From an uncultured Prevotellaceae bacterium (lineage in GTDB: Bacteria > Bacteroidota > Bacteroidia > Bacteroidales > Bacteroidaceae): a stretch of 64,000 bases of DNA. Where the stretch lies: positions 1 through 64,000 of the forward strand of contig CACYJV010000016.1 in assembly GCA_902774815.1 (NCBI GenBank). Direction: 5' to 3'. Positions 52,921-62,640 of this stretch are shown one piece after another. Every line of letters starts with the position of its first letter. The first letter of the stretch is position 1. The notes beneath the pieces are model-generated. The model was not told the origin of the DNA. It saw only the letters and a list, made by a program, of their open reading frames with translations, and made no database searches. Both the position numbers and the translations under genes were made by a program.

Positions 52921-53796
52921 TCAAAAGAAAATACCAAACGTGAGTAACTTCATCTTCGGGCCACGACCATCCTTGAACATCGTCATGGGACTGTACTTGC
53001 AGTAGATGGTGGGCACGTAGGGCGCGTTGAACATGACAACGGGCTCAATGGTGACGGGGCGCACGCCAATATGGTTGAGCGTGATGTCGTAATCCTCGTC
53101 GCCAACCGTAAAGTGGCGGGAGGCACTACCGGCAATGTTGAAATTGACCATAGCACCCAACGTGAGCGACCAGCGGCAACGCTTGTCGAAGCTATGCTTA
53201 TAGAGCAGAGGCACCGCGAAGCGAGCCACATTCAGCGAAGAGTAGGTCTTTTCAAGGCCTTCCTCGTAGGGCACAAGCATCATCTCCTTGCCCGTCTGCC
53301 CCTGCTTCGCCCAGTAACGATTGGAGGGAGTGTGCATGAATACGCCGCCAAAGAGCAGTCCCGTAGTCCACGTGTTCTTGGGTCCGAAGGGGTGATACTC
53401 GCCCGTAACGCCTATGCCAGCCTCAAAAGTCGGCCACATGGAATAGCCATGAGGTGCGCCGCTCATGGTACCTAAGCCGAGGTAGAGATTTGCACAAACA
53501 TCCCACTTGCTGGGCTTGCCATCCTTGTTCTTCACCGTGATTCTGTTGAAATCCCTCAAGGTCGATGTCGTGCGCCTCACTGCCGTCGTATCAGGGATGC
53601 TGATGCGTTGCGTGTACAGGAATTCGGGATCATCGCGCATGCCAGTGATAACGATGCGCTGCACGGTATCACGGGTTTCAATCATCACGCGATCTACCTT
53701 CTCCAAAACCAACGTGTCGCCAACGTCGCTGGCGTGTGCTTTCGTGCCAAAACTCCCAGCAAGGAGCATGGTCAGGAATAATGCTTTCAGTTTCAT
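52921..53796 (-). CDS. Secreted beta-barrel-like protein, function unknown
   Basis: 291 residues with signal peptide MKLKALFLTMLLAGSFGTKAHA. The C-terminal 190 residues alternate hydrophobic and polar residues with aromatic girdles (LYLGLGTMSGAPHGYSMW, TTGLLFGGVFMH, SLTLGAMVNFNIAG) and end in phenylalanine (FGIFF), as outer-membrane barrels do. I recognise no named family. It is followed after four bases by the LOG-family gene. Confidence 0.7.
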   Translation of the reverse strand: MKLKALFLTMLLAGSFGTKAHASDVGDTLVLEKVDRVMIETRDTVQRIVITGMRDDPEFLYTQRISIPDTTAVRRTTSTLRDFNRITVKNKDGKPSKWDVCANLYLGLGTMSGAPHGYSMWPTFEAGIGVTGEYHPFGPKNTWTTGLLFGGVFMHTPSNRYWAKQGQTGKEMMLVPYEEGLEKTYSSLNVARFAVPLLYKHSFDKRCRWSLTLGAMVNFNIAGSASRHFTVGDEDYDITLNHIGVRPVTIEPVVMFNAPYVPTIYCKYSPMTMFKDGRGPKMKLLTFGIFF

Positions 53797-53843
53797 TTTT
53801 GCTGTTATAAAGATAAAAAAAACGATGCTATCAGCCTTTACTC

Positions 53844-54449
53844 TTATTCGTCGTAGATGTAGAACCCAGCCTCAGAAGGATGGTCGAGCACGAGGCTATT
53901 CGAGTTTTCCTTCGTCAGCAGCCACGCCATCCAAATGTCGCCGGCTGCCGCAGCGATGAAGAAGATGCCCCAGAGCAGCAGGGGCAGACTTCCGATGAAA
54001 AGGGCGAAAACAGACGGTATGACGCCAAGCACAAAGCATGGCATGAGGCACGCCAACTGGTAAGGCCTAATGCGCATAGGCTCATCGCAGTGGCAGTAGG
54101 GCGTGAGATATTTCCAGATGATGCCGAAGCTGATGCTCTTCCAACCTCGTTGGGCAAAGCATGCCCACGTGATGCCGTGGATGAGTTCGTGAACGGCGAT
54201 GCCCACTATCAATCCAAGGAACAGCATTATATTAGTTGACGTGGTGCCCAAGAGTCCGCTGATGGGGCGACGGTCATGCCAAATCAGGAAAAACAGTGCA
54301 ACAAGCACGATGCCAACCACACACATGATGACCACGGCAAAGATGTTTGCCTTCATCAAATCAATGGCAACCTTCCGCCGGTTGCGACCTTCCACCTCCT
54401 CGCAGGATGCCATGTCCTGCGGCGTTTCAATGCGATTCTTCTCTTCCAT
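53844..54449 (-). CDS. DUF3267 putative zincin membrane protease
   Basis: 201 residues with four or five hydrophobic segments. The metal motif VHELIHGITWACF near residue 88 lies at a membrane segment, as in site-2-protease-like DUF3267 proteins. A second polar cluster (CHCDEPMRIRPYQ) follows. Possible intramembrane or membrane-associated protease; substrates unknown. It starts nine bases after the esterase gene stop, so the two form an operon. Confidence 0.85.
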   Translation of the reverse strand: MEEKNRIETPQDMASCEEVEGRNRRKVAIDLMKANIFAVVIMCVVGIVLVALFFLIWHDRRPISGLLGTTSTNIMLFLGLIVGIAVHELIHGITWACFAQRGWKSISFGIIWKYLTPYCHCDEPMRIRPYQLACLMPCFVLGVIPSVFALFIGSLPLLLWGIFFIAAAAGDIWMAWLLTKENSNSLVLDHPSEAGFYIYDE

Positions 54450-54458
54450 GGTCTTTTC

Positions 54459-55616
54459 CTATTCCTTAAACAAACGCTGTGCAAAAAGTGTGAGATAGAT
54501 ACGCCAGTTGCGCCACAGATGGCCGCCGTCGTTCTCGTAGTACTCGTAGGGATAGCCGTGAGCATCGAGATACTGGCGCAGCTGCTGGTTCATAGGCATG
54601 AGGAAGTCTTCCTTGCCAATGGCTATCCAATAGAGCTTGGGCTTCGATGCGAACAGGCGACTGAGCTGGGCATCGAGCTTATCGGCATCCCTGTTCATAC
54701 GGGCAGCAGCTGACTGCAGGCCATAGTAGTCGAACGTTTCGGGATAGAGGCGCGAGATTCCGAACGTGTGACCGCCACCCATCGAGAGGCCAGTCACGGC
54801 ACGTGCCGAACGCTTGCGAATGGTGCGATAATGGCTGTCGACAAAATTCACGATGTCCATGAAACTTTCTTCCATAGATGCCTTTGCACCACGGTCGTTG
54901 AACGCGTTACCATCGGGCGTGTACATGCCTTCGTGCCACCAGCCTGGTGCCGCATTGCAGGTGGGATTGCCGTTGGGCATCACCACGATCATTGGCACAG
55001 CTTTGCCCGAAGCAATGAGATTGTCCATGATTTGCGAAGCGCGGCCAAGGTCGCCCCATGCGGTCTCATCACCACCGTGTCCATGCAGAAGGTACATGAC
55101 CGGGAACTTCTTCTTGCCGTCGTATGCGGAAGGCAGATAGACCGTCATGCGACGCTGCTGGCCGAGCGTAGGACTGTCGTACCACACACGCGAAAGGGTG
55201 CCGTGGGGAACGTTGTTTACCTGGTACAGATCGCCCTTGTCGCCCTTTCCTTTCGTTACGATGAAGATGTTGCTCAAGGTTGAAATGTCGCGATTCACGT
55301 AACTGTTGGCAGGATCAATGATGCGCTGCCCGTCGACCGAGAAACTGTAGGAATAGAGCTCGGGATTCAGGGGCTGCGTCGTAACTGTCCACACGCCGTT
55401 TTCCTGACGCGTCATGGGAAGTGTCTGCCACCTGATTTCCTCGAAGTCGCCCGTCACGCTGACCTTTTCGGCCGTGGGATCAAAGAAGTTGAAAGTCACC
55501 GACCCATCCTTGTTGACGATGGGCGATTTCACGTTAGGACGCTGTCCCAACGCCTGCTGGGCATGGCAGCATACGACTGCCAGACAGCACATGGCAAGAA
55601 ATAATAGTCTCTTCAT
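54459..55616 (-). CDS. Secreted esterase of the feruloyl/acetyl-xylan esterase type with CBM48-like domain
   Basis: 385 residues, signal peptide MKRLLFLAMCCLAVVCCHAQ. Residues 30-115 form an early-set beta domain (VTFNFFDPTAEKVSVTGDF), as found before bacterial CE1 esterases. The hydrolase core follows, with LLHGHGGDETAW, the nucleophile motif TGLSMGGGHTF, an acid near DKLDAQ or KEDF, and the histidine in ENDGGHLWRNW. It probably removes ester groups from hemicellulose. The promoter has a -7 box TATCTTTG at about 55740-55733, leaving a leader of some 110 bases. Confidence 0.9.
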   Translation of the reverse strand: MKRLLFLAMCCLAVVCCHAQQALGQRPNVKSPIVNKDGSVTFNFFDPTAEKVSVTGDFEEIRWQTLPMTRQENGVWTVTTQPLNPELYSYSFSVDGQRIIDPANSYVNRDISTLSNIFIVTKGKGDKGDLYQVNNVPHGTLSRVWYDSPTLGQQRRMTVYLPSAYDGKKKFPVMYLLHGHGGDETAWGDLGRASQIMDNLIASGKAVPMIVVMPNGNPTCNAAPGWWHEGMYTPDGNAFNDRGAKASMEESFMDIVNFVDSHYRTIRKRSARAVTGLSMGGGHTFGISRLYPETFDYYGLQSAAARMNRDADKLDAQLSRLFASKPKLYWIAIGKEDFLMPMNQQLRQYLDAHGYPYEYYENDGGHLWRNWRIYLTLFAQRLFKE

Positions 55617-55870
55617 TAGTTTTGTAAGTTATTATTAGTTTAGCTAATATGTGCGCGTAAGTCGGACCGTTTTGTCGTCCAACGTATTGAGAATAGTTCC
55701 TTCATACAAACATAAAATCGTTATAATTCGATGCAAAGATACAAAAAAACATAAGCTTTGCAAACAGATAGGCGATTTTTCGTGCATTTTTCGCTTCATT
55801 ACAGGCGTTTTCGTAAGGCAAACTCACGCTATCATGAAAGCAAATTCGGTCGTAGCCTGACGTTCGACGG

Positions 55871-56929
55871 TCAGGAGTTCGCTGAACTGCGTATGGAGTA
55901 CAGGCGTTTAACTATAGTGGCTCGTACAGAATCGATTGCAACGCAGACGAAATAGACTATGATTGTGACTGCTAAGACACAAATGGGCAGAGCCAACTCA
56001 TGAACTGAACGCAACCAATCTCCTGCAAAACTCCACAACAATTCGCTGACAACTGGATGCGAATGGACGATATAAACCGCAAAAGACAACGGGGAAAGAA
56101 CATATATGCCTTGCTTCACGATGCCACTCCGTATGTTCCAATCTTTCACCCATAGGAAAAGGGCTACAGACAAAGGCAAAACCAACCCATGATATGCCAT
56201 CGCATAAACCGTGTATGGTGAATCGCCCGCATCTATATTTTTATATAATGTATAGGCGTACATGCAAATAATGATTCCTAAATAGATGAGAAACGGGCTG
56301 ATATGGGCATGGCCCTTCGCATGACAGTAGCGGCGGATGTAACCGCCTATCAGGAACAAATAAACGAACAGGATAATGTTCTGGCTGTCCATCAAAAACT
56401 GCCCCAAGAATGGCTGGAAGCACACAACCGCCCCGACAGCCAGCACAACCTGATATTGCCGCTTTGTGGCGTTCTTCATTGCTCTGGCAATAAATGGAGC
56501 CAGCACTATAAGAATAAGGTAAGACGTAACAAACCAATAGATGTTGGAGAGAATCGGGGTGGCATATCCTGACAATTCATGCCAACTGAAGGACTTTATG
56601 CATAAACAAACTGACAGCAAATAAAGGCCGACGGCATAGAACCACGTTTCGCTCCACACTTTCCAAATGCCTTTCCACCTCAGTTGTGTATTTTCTATCA
56701 GGAAATAGCCTGTGATAAGTATATAGCAATTGACACTTGGAAGGGCTATGAGCTTCAAAAGTTCGAGGAGGCTCCACAGGATGAAACCCAAAGGGGTGGA
56801 GGCGTCTATACTGAAATCATCGTATATAAGAAGCCCGTTATTAAACACATGGTTCAAAACGACTCCACACATCGCCAAGATGCGGAGTAATTCAAACTGA
56901 ACGATACGTTTAGCAGAGTTGTTCCCCAT
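55871..56929 (-). CDS. Acyltransferase-3 family membrane protein
   Basis: 352 residues, about ten hydrophobic segments. Features: FELLRILAMCGVVLNHVF with the conserved histidine, NCYILITGYFLI, SNIYWFVTSYLILI and FAVYIVHSHPVV. It probably acylates surface polysaccharide. Codon choice is more AT-rich than in neighbours and it lies alone between repeats and the sdh operon, which suggests transfer from another genome. No promoter was found with certainty. Confidence 0.85.
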   Translation of the reverse strand: MGNNSAKRIVQFELLRILAMCGVVLNHVFNNGLLIYDDFSIDASTPLGFILWSLLELLKLIALPSVNCYILITGYFLIENTQLRWKGIWKVWSETWFYAVGLYLLSVCLCIKSFSWHELSGYATPILSNIYWFVTSYLILIVLAPFIARAMKNATKRQYQVVLAVGAVVCFQPFLGQFLMDSQNIILFVYLFLIGGYIRRYCHAKGHAHISPFLIYLGIIICMYAYTLYKNIDAGDSPYTVYAMAYHGLVLPLSVALFLWVKDWNIRSGIVKQGIYVLSPLSFAVYIVHSHPVVSELLWSFAGDWLRSVHELALPICVLAVTIIVYFVCVAIDSVRATIVKRLYSIRSSANS

Positions 56930-56940
56930 TCATAAAAAAG

Positions 56941-56984
56941 AAATGGGATGATTCTCTGACCGTAATCATCAAATCATCCCATTT
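56941..56984 (-). terminator. Terminator of the sdh operon
   Basis: Stem AAATGGGATGATT / AATCATCCCATTT, 15 bases after the sdhB stop; on the minus strand it is followed by TTCTTTTTTAT. Confidence 0.9.
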
Positions 56985-56998
56985 ATAAGAAGTCAATA

Positions 56999-57757
56999 TT
57001 AGTCAGCCAGCTTGGCCTTGATGAACTCGCGGTTCAGGCGGGCAATGTTGGCAATAGACTCGTTCTTCGGGCAGACAGCCTCGCAAGCGCGGGTGTTGGT
57101 GCAGTTACCGAAGCCGAGCTCTTCCATACGCATTACCATAGCCTTGGCACGCTTGGCAGCCTCGGGACGACCCTGAGGCAGAAGAGCAAGCTGCGAAACC
57201 TTCGAAGAGACGAAGAGCATGGCAGAACCATTCTTACAAGCTGCTACGCAGGCACCACAGCCGATGCACGTTGCGCAGTCCATAGCCTCGTCGGCGTTCT
57301 CCTTCGGGATGAGGATGGCATTGGCATCCTGAGCCTGACCCGTGCGGATGGAGGTATAGCCGCCAGCCTGGATAATCTTGTCAAATGCGCCACGATCGAC
57401 CATGCAGTCCTTAATGACGGGGAATGCAGCCGAACGCCAAGGCTCTACAGTAATGACGTCGCCATCGTTGAAACGACGCATGTAGAGCTGACAGGTGGTG
57501 GCACCACGCTCGGTCTTGCCGTGCGGTGTGCCGTTGATGTAGAGCGAGCACATACCGCAGATACCCTCGCGGCAGTCGTGGTCGAATACGAACGGCTCCT
57601 TGCCCTCGTTGATGAGCTCTTCGTTAAGGATGTCGAGCATCTCGAGGAATGAGGTGTCGTCAGGAATATTCTTCATCTCGCGGGATTCAAAATGACCTTT
57701 CTCCTTCGGACCATTCTGTTTCCAATACTTTATCGTGAAACTAATATTCTTTGCCAT
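56999..57757 (-). CDS. sdhB: Succinate dehydrogenase/fumarate reductase iron-sulfur subunit
   Basis: 252 residues. Cluster ligands are complete: 2Fe-2S (CREGICGMC ... TTC), 4Fe-4S ([14 protein letters not shown]) and 3Fe-4S ([12 protein letters not shown]). It passes electrons between the flavoprotein and the haem membrane subunit. In anaerobic Bacteroidales this complex normally runs as fumarate reductase, making succinate. Third gene of sdhC-sdhA-sdhB; five bases separate it from sdhA. Confidence 0.96.
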   Translation of the reverse strand: MAKNISFTIKYWKQNGPKEKGHFESREMKNIPDDTSFLEMLDILNEELINEGKEPFVFDHDCREGICGMCSLYINGTPHGKTERGATTCQLYMRRFNDGDVITVEPWRSAAFPVIKDCMVDRGAFDKIIQAGGYTSIRTGQAQDANAILIPKENADEAMDCATCIGCGACVAACKNGSAMLFVSSKVSQLALLPQGRPEAAKRAKAMVMRMEELGFGNCTNTRACEAVCPKNESIANIARLNREFIKAKLAD

Positions 57758-57762
57758 AGTTG

Positions 57763-59745
57763 TTAGTTCTTATAGTTACGTGTTTGTACCTTGATTGCCT
57801 CATACTCGAGCGGTTCCTTAATAAGCTCAGGAGCCTTCGTGTCGTCGCCCTGGTATTCCCAGCAGCCAACATAGAAGAAGTGCTCGTCGTCGCGCTTGGC
57901 TTCGCCTTCCTCGGTCTGGTGCTCCTCGCGGAAGTGTCCACCGCAGGATTCCTCACGATGAAGTGCGTCGTAGGCAACAAGCTGACCCATCAGGATGAAG
58001 TCGCGCAGGTGGATAGCCTTGTCGAGCTCGACGTTGACGCCTTCCTTCGTGCCAGGCACGAACAGGTTGGTATCGAACTCCTTCTTGAGCTCGCGCATCA
58101 GCTTCAGACCTTCTTCCAGACCTTCCTTGGTGCGGCCCATACCCACATGCTCCCACATGATGTGGCCGAGTTCCTTGTGGATGGAATCAACGGAACGCTT
58201 GCCCTGAATGCCCATAAGGCGATCGATTTCCTTCTCGACACCCTTCTCGGCCTCAACAAACTCAGGCAGATCGGTAGAAATCTTGCCCCAGATGCTCTGG
58301 TCGGCCAGGTAGTTCTGGATGGTGTAAGGCAGCACAAAGTAACCGTCGGCCAGACCCTGCATCAGAGCCGATGCACCGAGGCGGTTTGCACCATGGTCGG
58401 AGAAGTTGCATTCGCCAATAGCGAACAGACCGGGAATGGTGGTCTGCAGCTCGTAATCGACCCAGATACCACCCATCGTGTAGTGGATTGCAGGGAAGAT
58501 CATCATGGGCTTGTAGTACTTCACGCCGTTGATTTCCTTGGCAAGTTCACCGGGGAACACGTCGGTAATCTCCTCATACATCTCGAAGAGGTTGCCATAG
58601 CGCTGCATAATCTCGTCGAGACCGAGGCGGTTGATGGACTCGGAGAAGTCGAGGAACACAGCCAGACCAGTGTTGTTCACGCCGAAACCGTGGTCGCAAC
58701 GCTCCTTGGCAGCACGCGAAGCAACGTCGCGAGGCACAAGGTTACCGAATGCAGGATAGCGACGCTCCAGATAGTAGTCGCGATCTTCCTCGGGGATGTC
58801 CCAACCCTGAATCTCTCCGCGTTGCAGCTTCTTGGCATCTTCCAGCTTCTTGGGCACCCAGATGCGACCATCGTTACGCAACGACTCCGACATCAGTGTA
58901 AGTTTCGACTGCTTGTCGCCATGAACGGGAATACAAGTGGGATGAATCTGCACGTAAGAGGGGTTAGCCATGTAGGCACCCTTACGGAAGCACTGGATGG
59001 CAGCGGTGCAGTTGCAACCCATAGCGTTGGTCGAGAGGAAGTAGGTGTTGCCATAACCACCAGTGGCGATGACCACTGCATTGGCAGAGAAGCGGTGTAG
59101 CTTACCCGTGGTAAGGTCCTTGGCGATGATACCACGTGCACGGCCATCAACGATGACCACGTCTTCCATCTCATAGCGGGTCAGAAGCTTCACCTTACCG
59201 AGCTCCACCTGACGGCTAAGCGATGAATAGGCACCGAGCAGCAACTGCTGACCGGTCTGACCTTTGGCATAGAACGTACGGCTGACCTGGGCACCACCGA
59301 ATGAACGGTTGGCCAGCATGCCGCCATATTCACGTGCGAAAGGAACGCCCTGAGCCACACACTGGTCGATAATGTTGTTCGACACCTCAGCCAGACGATA
59401 GACATTGGCCTCACGAGCACGATAGTCGCCACCCTTCACTGTGTCGTAGAACAGGCGATAAACCGAGTCACCGTCGTTCTGATAGCACTTAGCGGCGTTG
59501 ATACCACCCTGTGCGGCGATGGAGTGAGCGCGGCGAGGCGAGTCCTGAATGCACAGGTTGATGACGTTGAAGCCCATCTCGCCGAGCGAAGCAGCTGCCG
59601 ATGCACCGGCCAGACCTGTACCAACAACGATGACGTCGAGCTTCAGTTTGTTCTTAGGATTCACCAGTCTCTGGTGAGCTTTATATTCTTTCCATTTCTC
59701 GGCTACTGGGCCCTGTGGAATCTTGGAATCTAATTGCTTTGTCAT
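57763..59745 (-). CDS. sdhA: Succinate dehydrogenase/fumarate reductase flavoprotein subunit
   Basis: 660 residues. FAD-binding start [15 protein letters not shown], the covalent-flavin histidine in [14 protein letters not shown], the active-site region [14 protein letters not shown] and [14 protein letters not shown], and the C-terminal [18 protein letters not shown]. Catalyses the interconversion of fumarate and succinate on the inner face of the membrane. Sits 26 bases downstream of sdhC. Confidence 0.96.
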   Translation of the reverse strand: MTKQLDSKIPQGPVAEKWKEYKAHQRLVNPKNKLKLDVIVVGTGLAGASAAASLGEMGFNVINLCIQDSPRRAHSIAAQGGINAAKCYQNDGDSVYRLFYDTVKGGDYRAREANVYRLAEVSNNIIDQCVAQGVPFAREYGGMLANRSFGGAQVSRTFYAKGQTGQQLLLGAYSSLSRQVELGKVKLLTRYEMEDVVIVDGRARGIIAKDLTTGKLHRFSANAVVIATGGYGNTYFLSTNAMGCNCTAAIQCFRKGAYMANPSYVQIHPTCIPVHGDKQSKLTLMSESLRNDGRIWVPKKLEDAKKLQRGEIQGWDIPEEDRDYYLERRYPAFGNLVPRDVASRAAKERCDHGFGVNNTGLAVFLDFSESINRLGLDEIMQRYGNLFEMYEEITDVFPGELAKEINGVKYYKPMMIFPAIHYTMGGIWVDYELQTTIPGLFAIGECNFSDHGANRLGASALMQGLADGYFVLPYTIQNYLADQSIWGKISTDLPEFVEAEKGVEKEIDRLMGIQGKRSVDSIHKELGHIMWEHVGMGRTKEGLEEGLKLMRELKKEFDTNLFVPGTKEGVNVELDKAIHLRDFILMGQLVAYDALHREESCGGHFREEHQTEEGEAKRDDEHFFYVGCWEYQGDDTKAPELIKEPLEYEAIKVQTRNYKN

Positions 59746-59771
59746 AGCGAATTATTCTTTAGGTATTAACG

Positions 59772-60560
59772 TTATTTTACAACAGCAAGCGTGTCAACAA
59801 CAGCCTGGCAAGTGTCGGCAGCAGCCTCACAGCAGGTAGCAGCAGCTTCACCGCAGCAAGCGGCGGCACTATTGCAAGCCTCACAAAGCGACGGAGCGCA
59901 ACCGAAAGCGAAGGCCAAAACGACTACGAGGAAGCCCAGCATGAGCAGTGTCGTGTAGATGAGACCGATGCACTTCCAGCGCTTTTCCCAAATCTTACCG
60001 TTCCAACCCAGAGTGTGAATAGCACTCCAAAAACCATGAGAGAGGTGGAACCAAATGGCCACGATCCAAATGATGTAGAGAACAACGTAGATGGGGTTGG
60101 AGAAGGTGTTCACAATCTTACCAAATCCGTCGGCAGGAGCAGCGTCGAAGTGGATTGAGGGGAACAGCTCGGCAAACATCATGTTGTACCAGAAGTTGAA
60201 GAGGTGCAGCAACAGACCGAGCAGGATGATAATACCCAGCACGAGCATGTTCTGACTAGCCCACTCCACCTTGGCAGGTTTGTCGGTAACAGCGTAGCGC
60301 TCAGCACCACGTGCACGACGATTCTGCGCAGTGAGGATGAAAGCATAGACAATGTGAATCACGGCAAGAGCTGCAAGGCCGAGTGTTGCCGCCACGGCAT
60401 ACCAGTTGGCTCCCAGCAATTCACAAATCATGTTGTAGGCTTCTCCCGAGAAGAGAGCCACGACGTTCATGCAGCAGTGGAACGTCAGGAACAGGATGAG
60501 CGCCAAGCCGGTAACCGACATGACCACTTTCCTACCAATTGATGAATTGATTAACCACAT
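59772..60560 (-). CDS. sdhC: Succinate dehydrogenase/fumarate reductase cytochrome b subunit, with Cys-rich tail
   Basis: 262 residues of the cytochrome b558 type with five membrane segments (VVMSVTGLALILFLTFHCCM, LAALAVIHIVYAFIL, MLVLGIIILLGLLLHLF, PIYVVLYIIWIVAIWFHLSHG, LIYTTLLMLGFLVVVLAFAFG); the histidines in these segments are candidates for haem ligands. The last 45 residues are unusual: an alanine- and cysteine-rich extension with nine cysteines (CAPSLCEACNSAAACC, TCCEAAADTC). Family members normally end soon after the last membrane segment. First gene of the operon. The -7 box TATTTTTG is at 60711-60704, giving a leader of about 140 bases. Confidence 0.93.
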   Translation of the reverse strand: MWLINSSIGRKVVMSVTGLALILFLTFHCCMNVVALFSGEAYNMICELLGANWYAVAATLGLAALAVIHIVYAFILTAQNRRARGAERYAVTDKPAKVEWASQNMLVLGIIILLGLLLHLFNFWYNMMFAELFPSIHFDAAPADGFGKIVNTFSNPIYVVLYIIWIVAIWFHLSHGFWSAIHTLGWNGKIWEKRWKCIGLIYTTLLMLGFLVVVLAFAFGCAPSLCEACNSAAACCGEAAATCCEAAADTCQAVVDTLAVVK

Positions 60561-60711
60561 AAATGATTGATTGATTTTTTAGATTGTTATTGAATTATTG
60601 ATGATTGTCTTTTCCTTGGCCTATCAATGTTTTCTGGCTGTCACAGCCGCCGACATTGCTGTGGCTTACCATCTTTTAGGTAGGTCACAGCCTTTACTGA
60701 CTGCAAAAATA
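60561..60711 (-). promoter_or_regulatory. sdh promoter and long leader
   Basis: After TATTTTTG (60711-60704) the leader holds GGCTGTGACC and GGCTGTGACAGCC, which could pair with GGTAAGCCACAGC-type segments in alternative hairpins. The block ACTGACTGCAAAAATA is shared with the coaD promoter. Leader-based regulation is possible but unproven. Confidence 0.45.
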
Positions 60712-60827
60712 CTATTTTTTAATGATAATTCAAACAAAAAAGCGTAAAAATTCCGTTTTAATTCGTAATTTTGCACAGAATAATCCAAAAATAACGTTTC
60801 CACCACGCAAAAAGCGGTTCGTAACTT

Positions 60828-61925
60828 ATGAAAGAAATCAAGAAAATCGTCCTTACAGGAGGACCTTGTGCTGGCAAAACCACTGCCTTGGTGAAGATTG
60901 TCGACTACTTTTCTAACTATGGCTACAAAGTTTTCACAATTCCAGAGGTGCCAACACTCTACAGCCAAGCTGGCTGGAACTTCCTCACTCCTAATCGTGA
61001 CCTCTACTACGAGGGCGAACGTGCCATTCTGGAGACGCAGTTGGCTTTGGAGGACATGTTCATGCGCATGGCCGAAGTGTGCACGAAGCCGACGCTCATC
61101 GTGTGCGACAGAGGCACAATGGACATATCGGCCTACATGACGCCTGAGATGTGGGAAGACATCACACGTAAGGCAGGAACCGATTCCAACCAGTTACGCG
61201 GTCGCTACGACGCTGTGCTTCACCTCGTCTCAGCAGCCGACGGTGCCGAGAAGTACTACACTACGGCTACCAATGCCACGCGCTACGAGCAGATGAACGA
61301 GGAGGGCCTACGCATTGCCCGCGAACTGGACAAGAAGGTGGTGCAGGCGTGGACAGGACATCCTCATTTGCGAGTGATCAACAACAACGACGACTTCAAT
61401 GCCAAGCTGAACCGCGTCCTGAAGGAAATTGCCCACGTGCTAGGTCTGCCCCAACCTATTGAAGAGGAGCGTAAATACCTCGTCGAGGTGGTGGGAGAGA
61501 TTCCTGAATGCAGTGAGAGCATCATCACGCAGACGTATCTGGTCGCTGAGCCGGGCGTGGAAATGCGCCTTCGCCGTCGCGACTGGAAGGGAAAATTCGT
61601 CAACATCCTTACCACGAAGAAGAAGATTTCAGAGACCGAACAATTGGAAACGGAACGACAGGTGGACAATAACCTTTACGAGTCGCTTGTCAAGCAGGCC
61701 GATCCTTATCGTCAGACCATCGTCAAGCAACGCAAGAGCTTCATCTGGAAGGGACAGTACTTCGAGTTGGACACCTATCAACAGCCCATCGGCAACTTTA
61801 CCATTTTGGAGACAAAGGGTATGAAGTGCCATGAGGACGTGAAGTTCCCGCCATTCCTGCGTGTTATTGAAGACATCACAGGGCGCACCGACTACTATAA
61901 CTACAACATGGCGCTGCGCGGTTGA
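60828..61925 (+). CDS. AAA_28 ATPase fused to CYTH domain
   Basis: 365 residues. Residues 1-185 form a small P-loop domain with Walker A LTGGPCAGKTTALV and IVCDRGTMDISAYM, related to nucleoside kinase-like AAA_28 proteins. Residues 205-365 form a CYTH triphosphate tunnel domain starting EEERKYLVEV, with alternating charged strands (EMRLRRRDWKGK, LETERQVDNNLYESL). Such fusions occur across Bacteroidetes and in eukaryotic translocation-defect-14-like proteins. Substrate unknown, likely a phosphorylated or triphosphorylated molecule. It is divergent from sdhC and ends before a long inverted repeat. Confidence 0.88.
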   Translation: MKEIKKIVLTGGPCAGKTTALVKIVDYFSNYGYKVFTIPEVPTLYSQAGWNFLTPNRDLYYEGERAILETQLALEDMFMRMAEVCTKPTLIVCDRGTMDISAYMTPEMWEDITRKAGTDSNQLRGRYDAVLHLVSAADGAEKYYTTATNATRYEQMNEEGLRIARELDKKVVQAWTGHPHLRVINNNDDFNAKLNRVLKEIAHVLGLPQPIEEERKYLVEVVGEIPECSESIITQTYLVAEPGVEMRLRRRDWKGKFVNILTTKKKISETEQLETERQVDNNLYESLVKQADPYRQTIVKQRKSFIWKGQYFELDTYQQPIGNFTILETKGMKCHEDVKFPPFLRVIEDITGRTDYYNYNMALRG

Positions 61926-61993
61926 GGCTTGGGTTGCCAAAGGGCATCCAGTACTTCACTTTAACGGCCATCCCCTACTTCACTTAACGGCCA

Positions 61994-62063
61994 TCCCCCT
62001 TCATTTTTGCGTTTTCTCGTCGTAGCAAATCACTGCTGCGTTCACCGCAAAAATGAAGGGGGA
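61994..62063. terminator. Inverted repeat, probable bidirectional terminator
   Basis: Perfect 18-bp arms (TCCCCCTTCATTTTTGCG at 61994-62011, complement at 62046-62063) with a 34-base loop, between the converging AAA_28-CYTH and ybeY genes. Two CACTT(T)AACGGCCATCCCC repeats precede it (61960-61998). The loop is long for a terminator, so an attachment or regulatory role is possible. Confidence 0.6.
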
Positions 62064-62168
62064 TTTGCAAAAAACACCGATTTCATCGAGGAAAAGGCAC
62101 TCTTTTTTATCATCAAATCACAAGAATTCCAAGAAGAAGAACGGCCTAACGGACTGCAACATTGTCAC

Positions 62169-62588
62169 CTACTCCGTCTTTAGCAATGCCAATGCACGGT
62201 TTTCCGCATCCTCCATCAACTCTCGTTCACCGGGTCCCTTGTCGTTGAGGCCACAAAGGTGTAGCACACCGTGTATAATAACACGGTGCAACTCTTCCTC
62301 ATAAGGTTTTCCAAAGAGCTCGGCATTGGAGCGAACCGTGTCCAATGAGATGACCAAGTCGCCATTCAGAACGTCGCCTTCACAATAATCGAAAGTGATA
62401 ATATCGGTGTAGTAGTCGTGCCCAAGGTATTGGTTGTTAACGTCAAGGATATGCTCATCGTCAACAAACAGATAGCCTATTTCGCCCACCCGCTTACCGT
62501 AGGTGGCAGCAACGGCCTTGATCCACGCCGTAGTGGCGCGTCTTTTGATGTTGGGCATGGCCACGCCCTCTGCATTGTAACTGATCAT
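62169..62588 (-). CDS. ybeY: Endoribonuclease YbeY
   Basis: 139 residues. Metal-dependent RNase for 16S rRNA 3'-end maturation and ribosome quality control. Motifs: YLFVDDEHILDVNNQYLGH, ITFDY and HGVLHLCGLNDKGPGERELM. The third metal ligand of the classical HGxLHLxGYDH box is replaced here by N-D-K, as is common in Bacteroidetes. It follows coaD by 52 bases on the same strand. A partial second copy lies at 36823-37320. Confidence 0.93.
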   Translation of the reverse strand: MISYNAEGVAMPNIKRRATTAWIKAVAATYGKRVGEIGYLFVDDEHILDVNNQYLGHDYYTDIITFDYCEGDVLNGDLVISLDTVRSNAELFGKPYEEELHRVIIHGVLHLCGLNDKGPGERELMEDAENRALALLKTE

Positions 62589-62640
62589 AGGGATGGTTGA
62601 AAGGTTGGTAAGGTTTGAAAATGATATGCTTCAGCGGCAT

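Noticed and set aside
57760-59100. A 446-codon open frame antisense to sdhA
   Set aside because: sdhA is certain from flavin and active-site motifs; the opposite frame has no motif.
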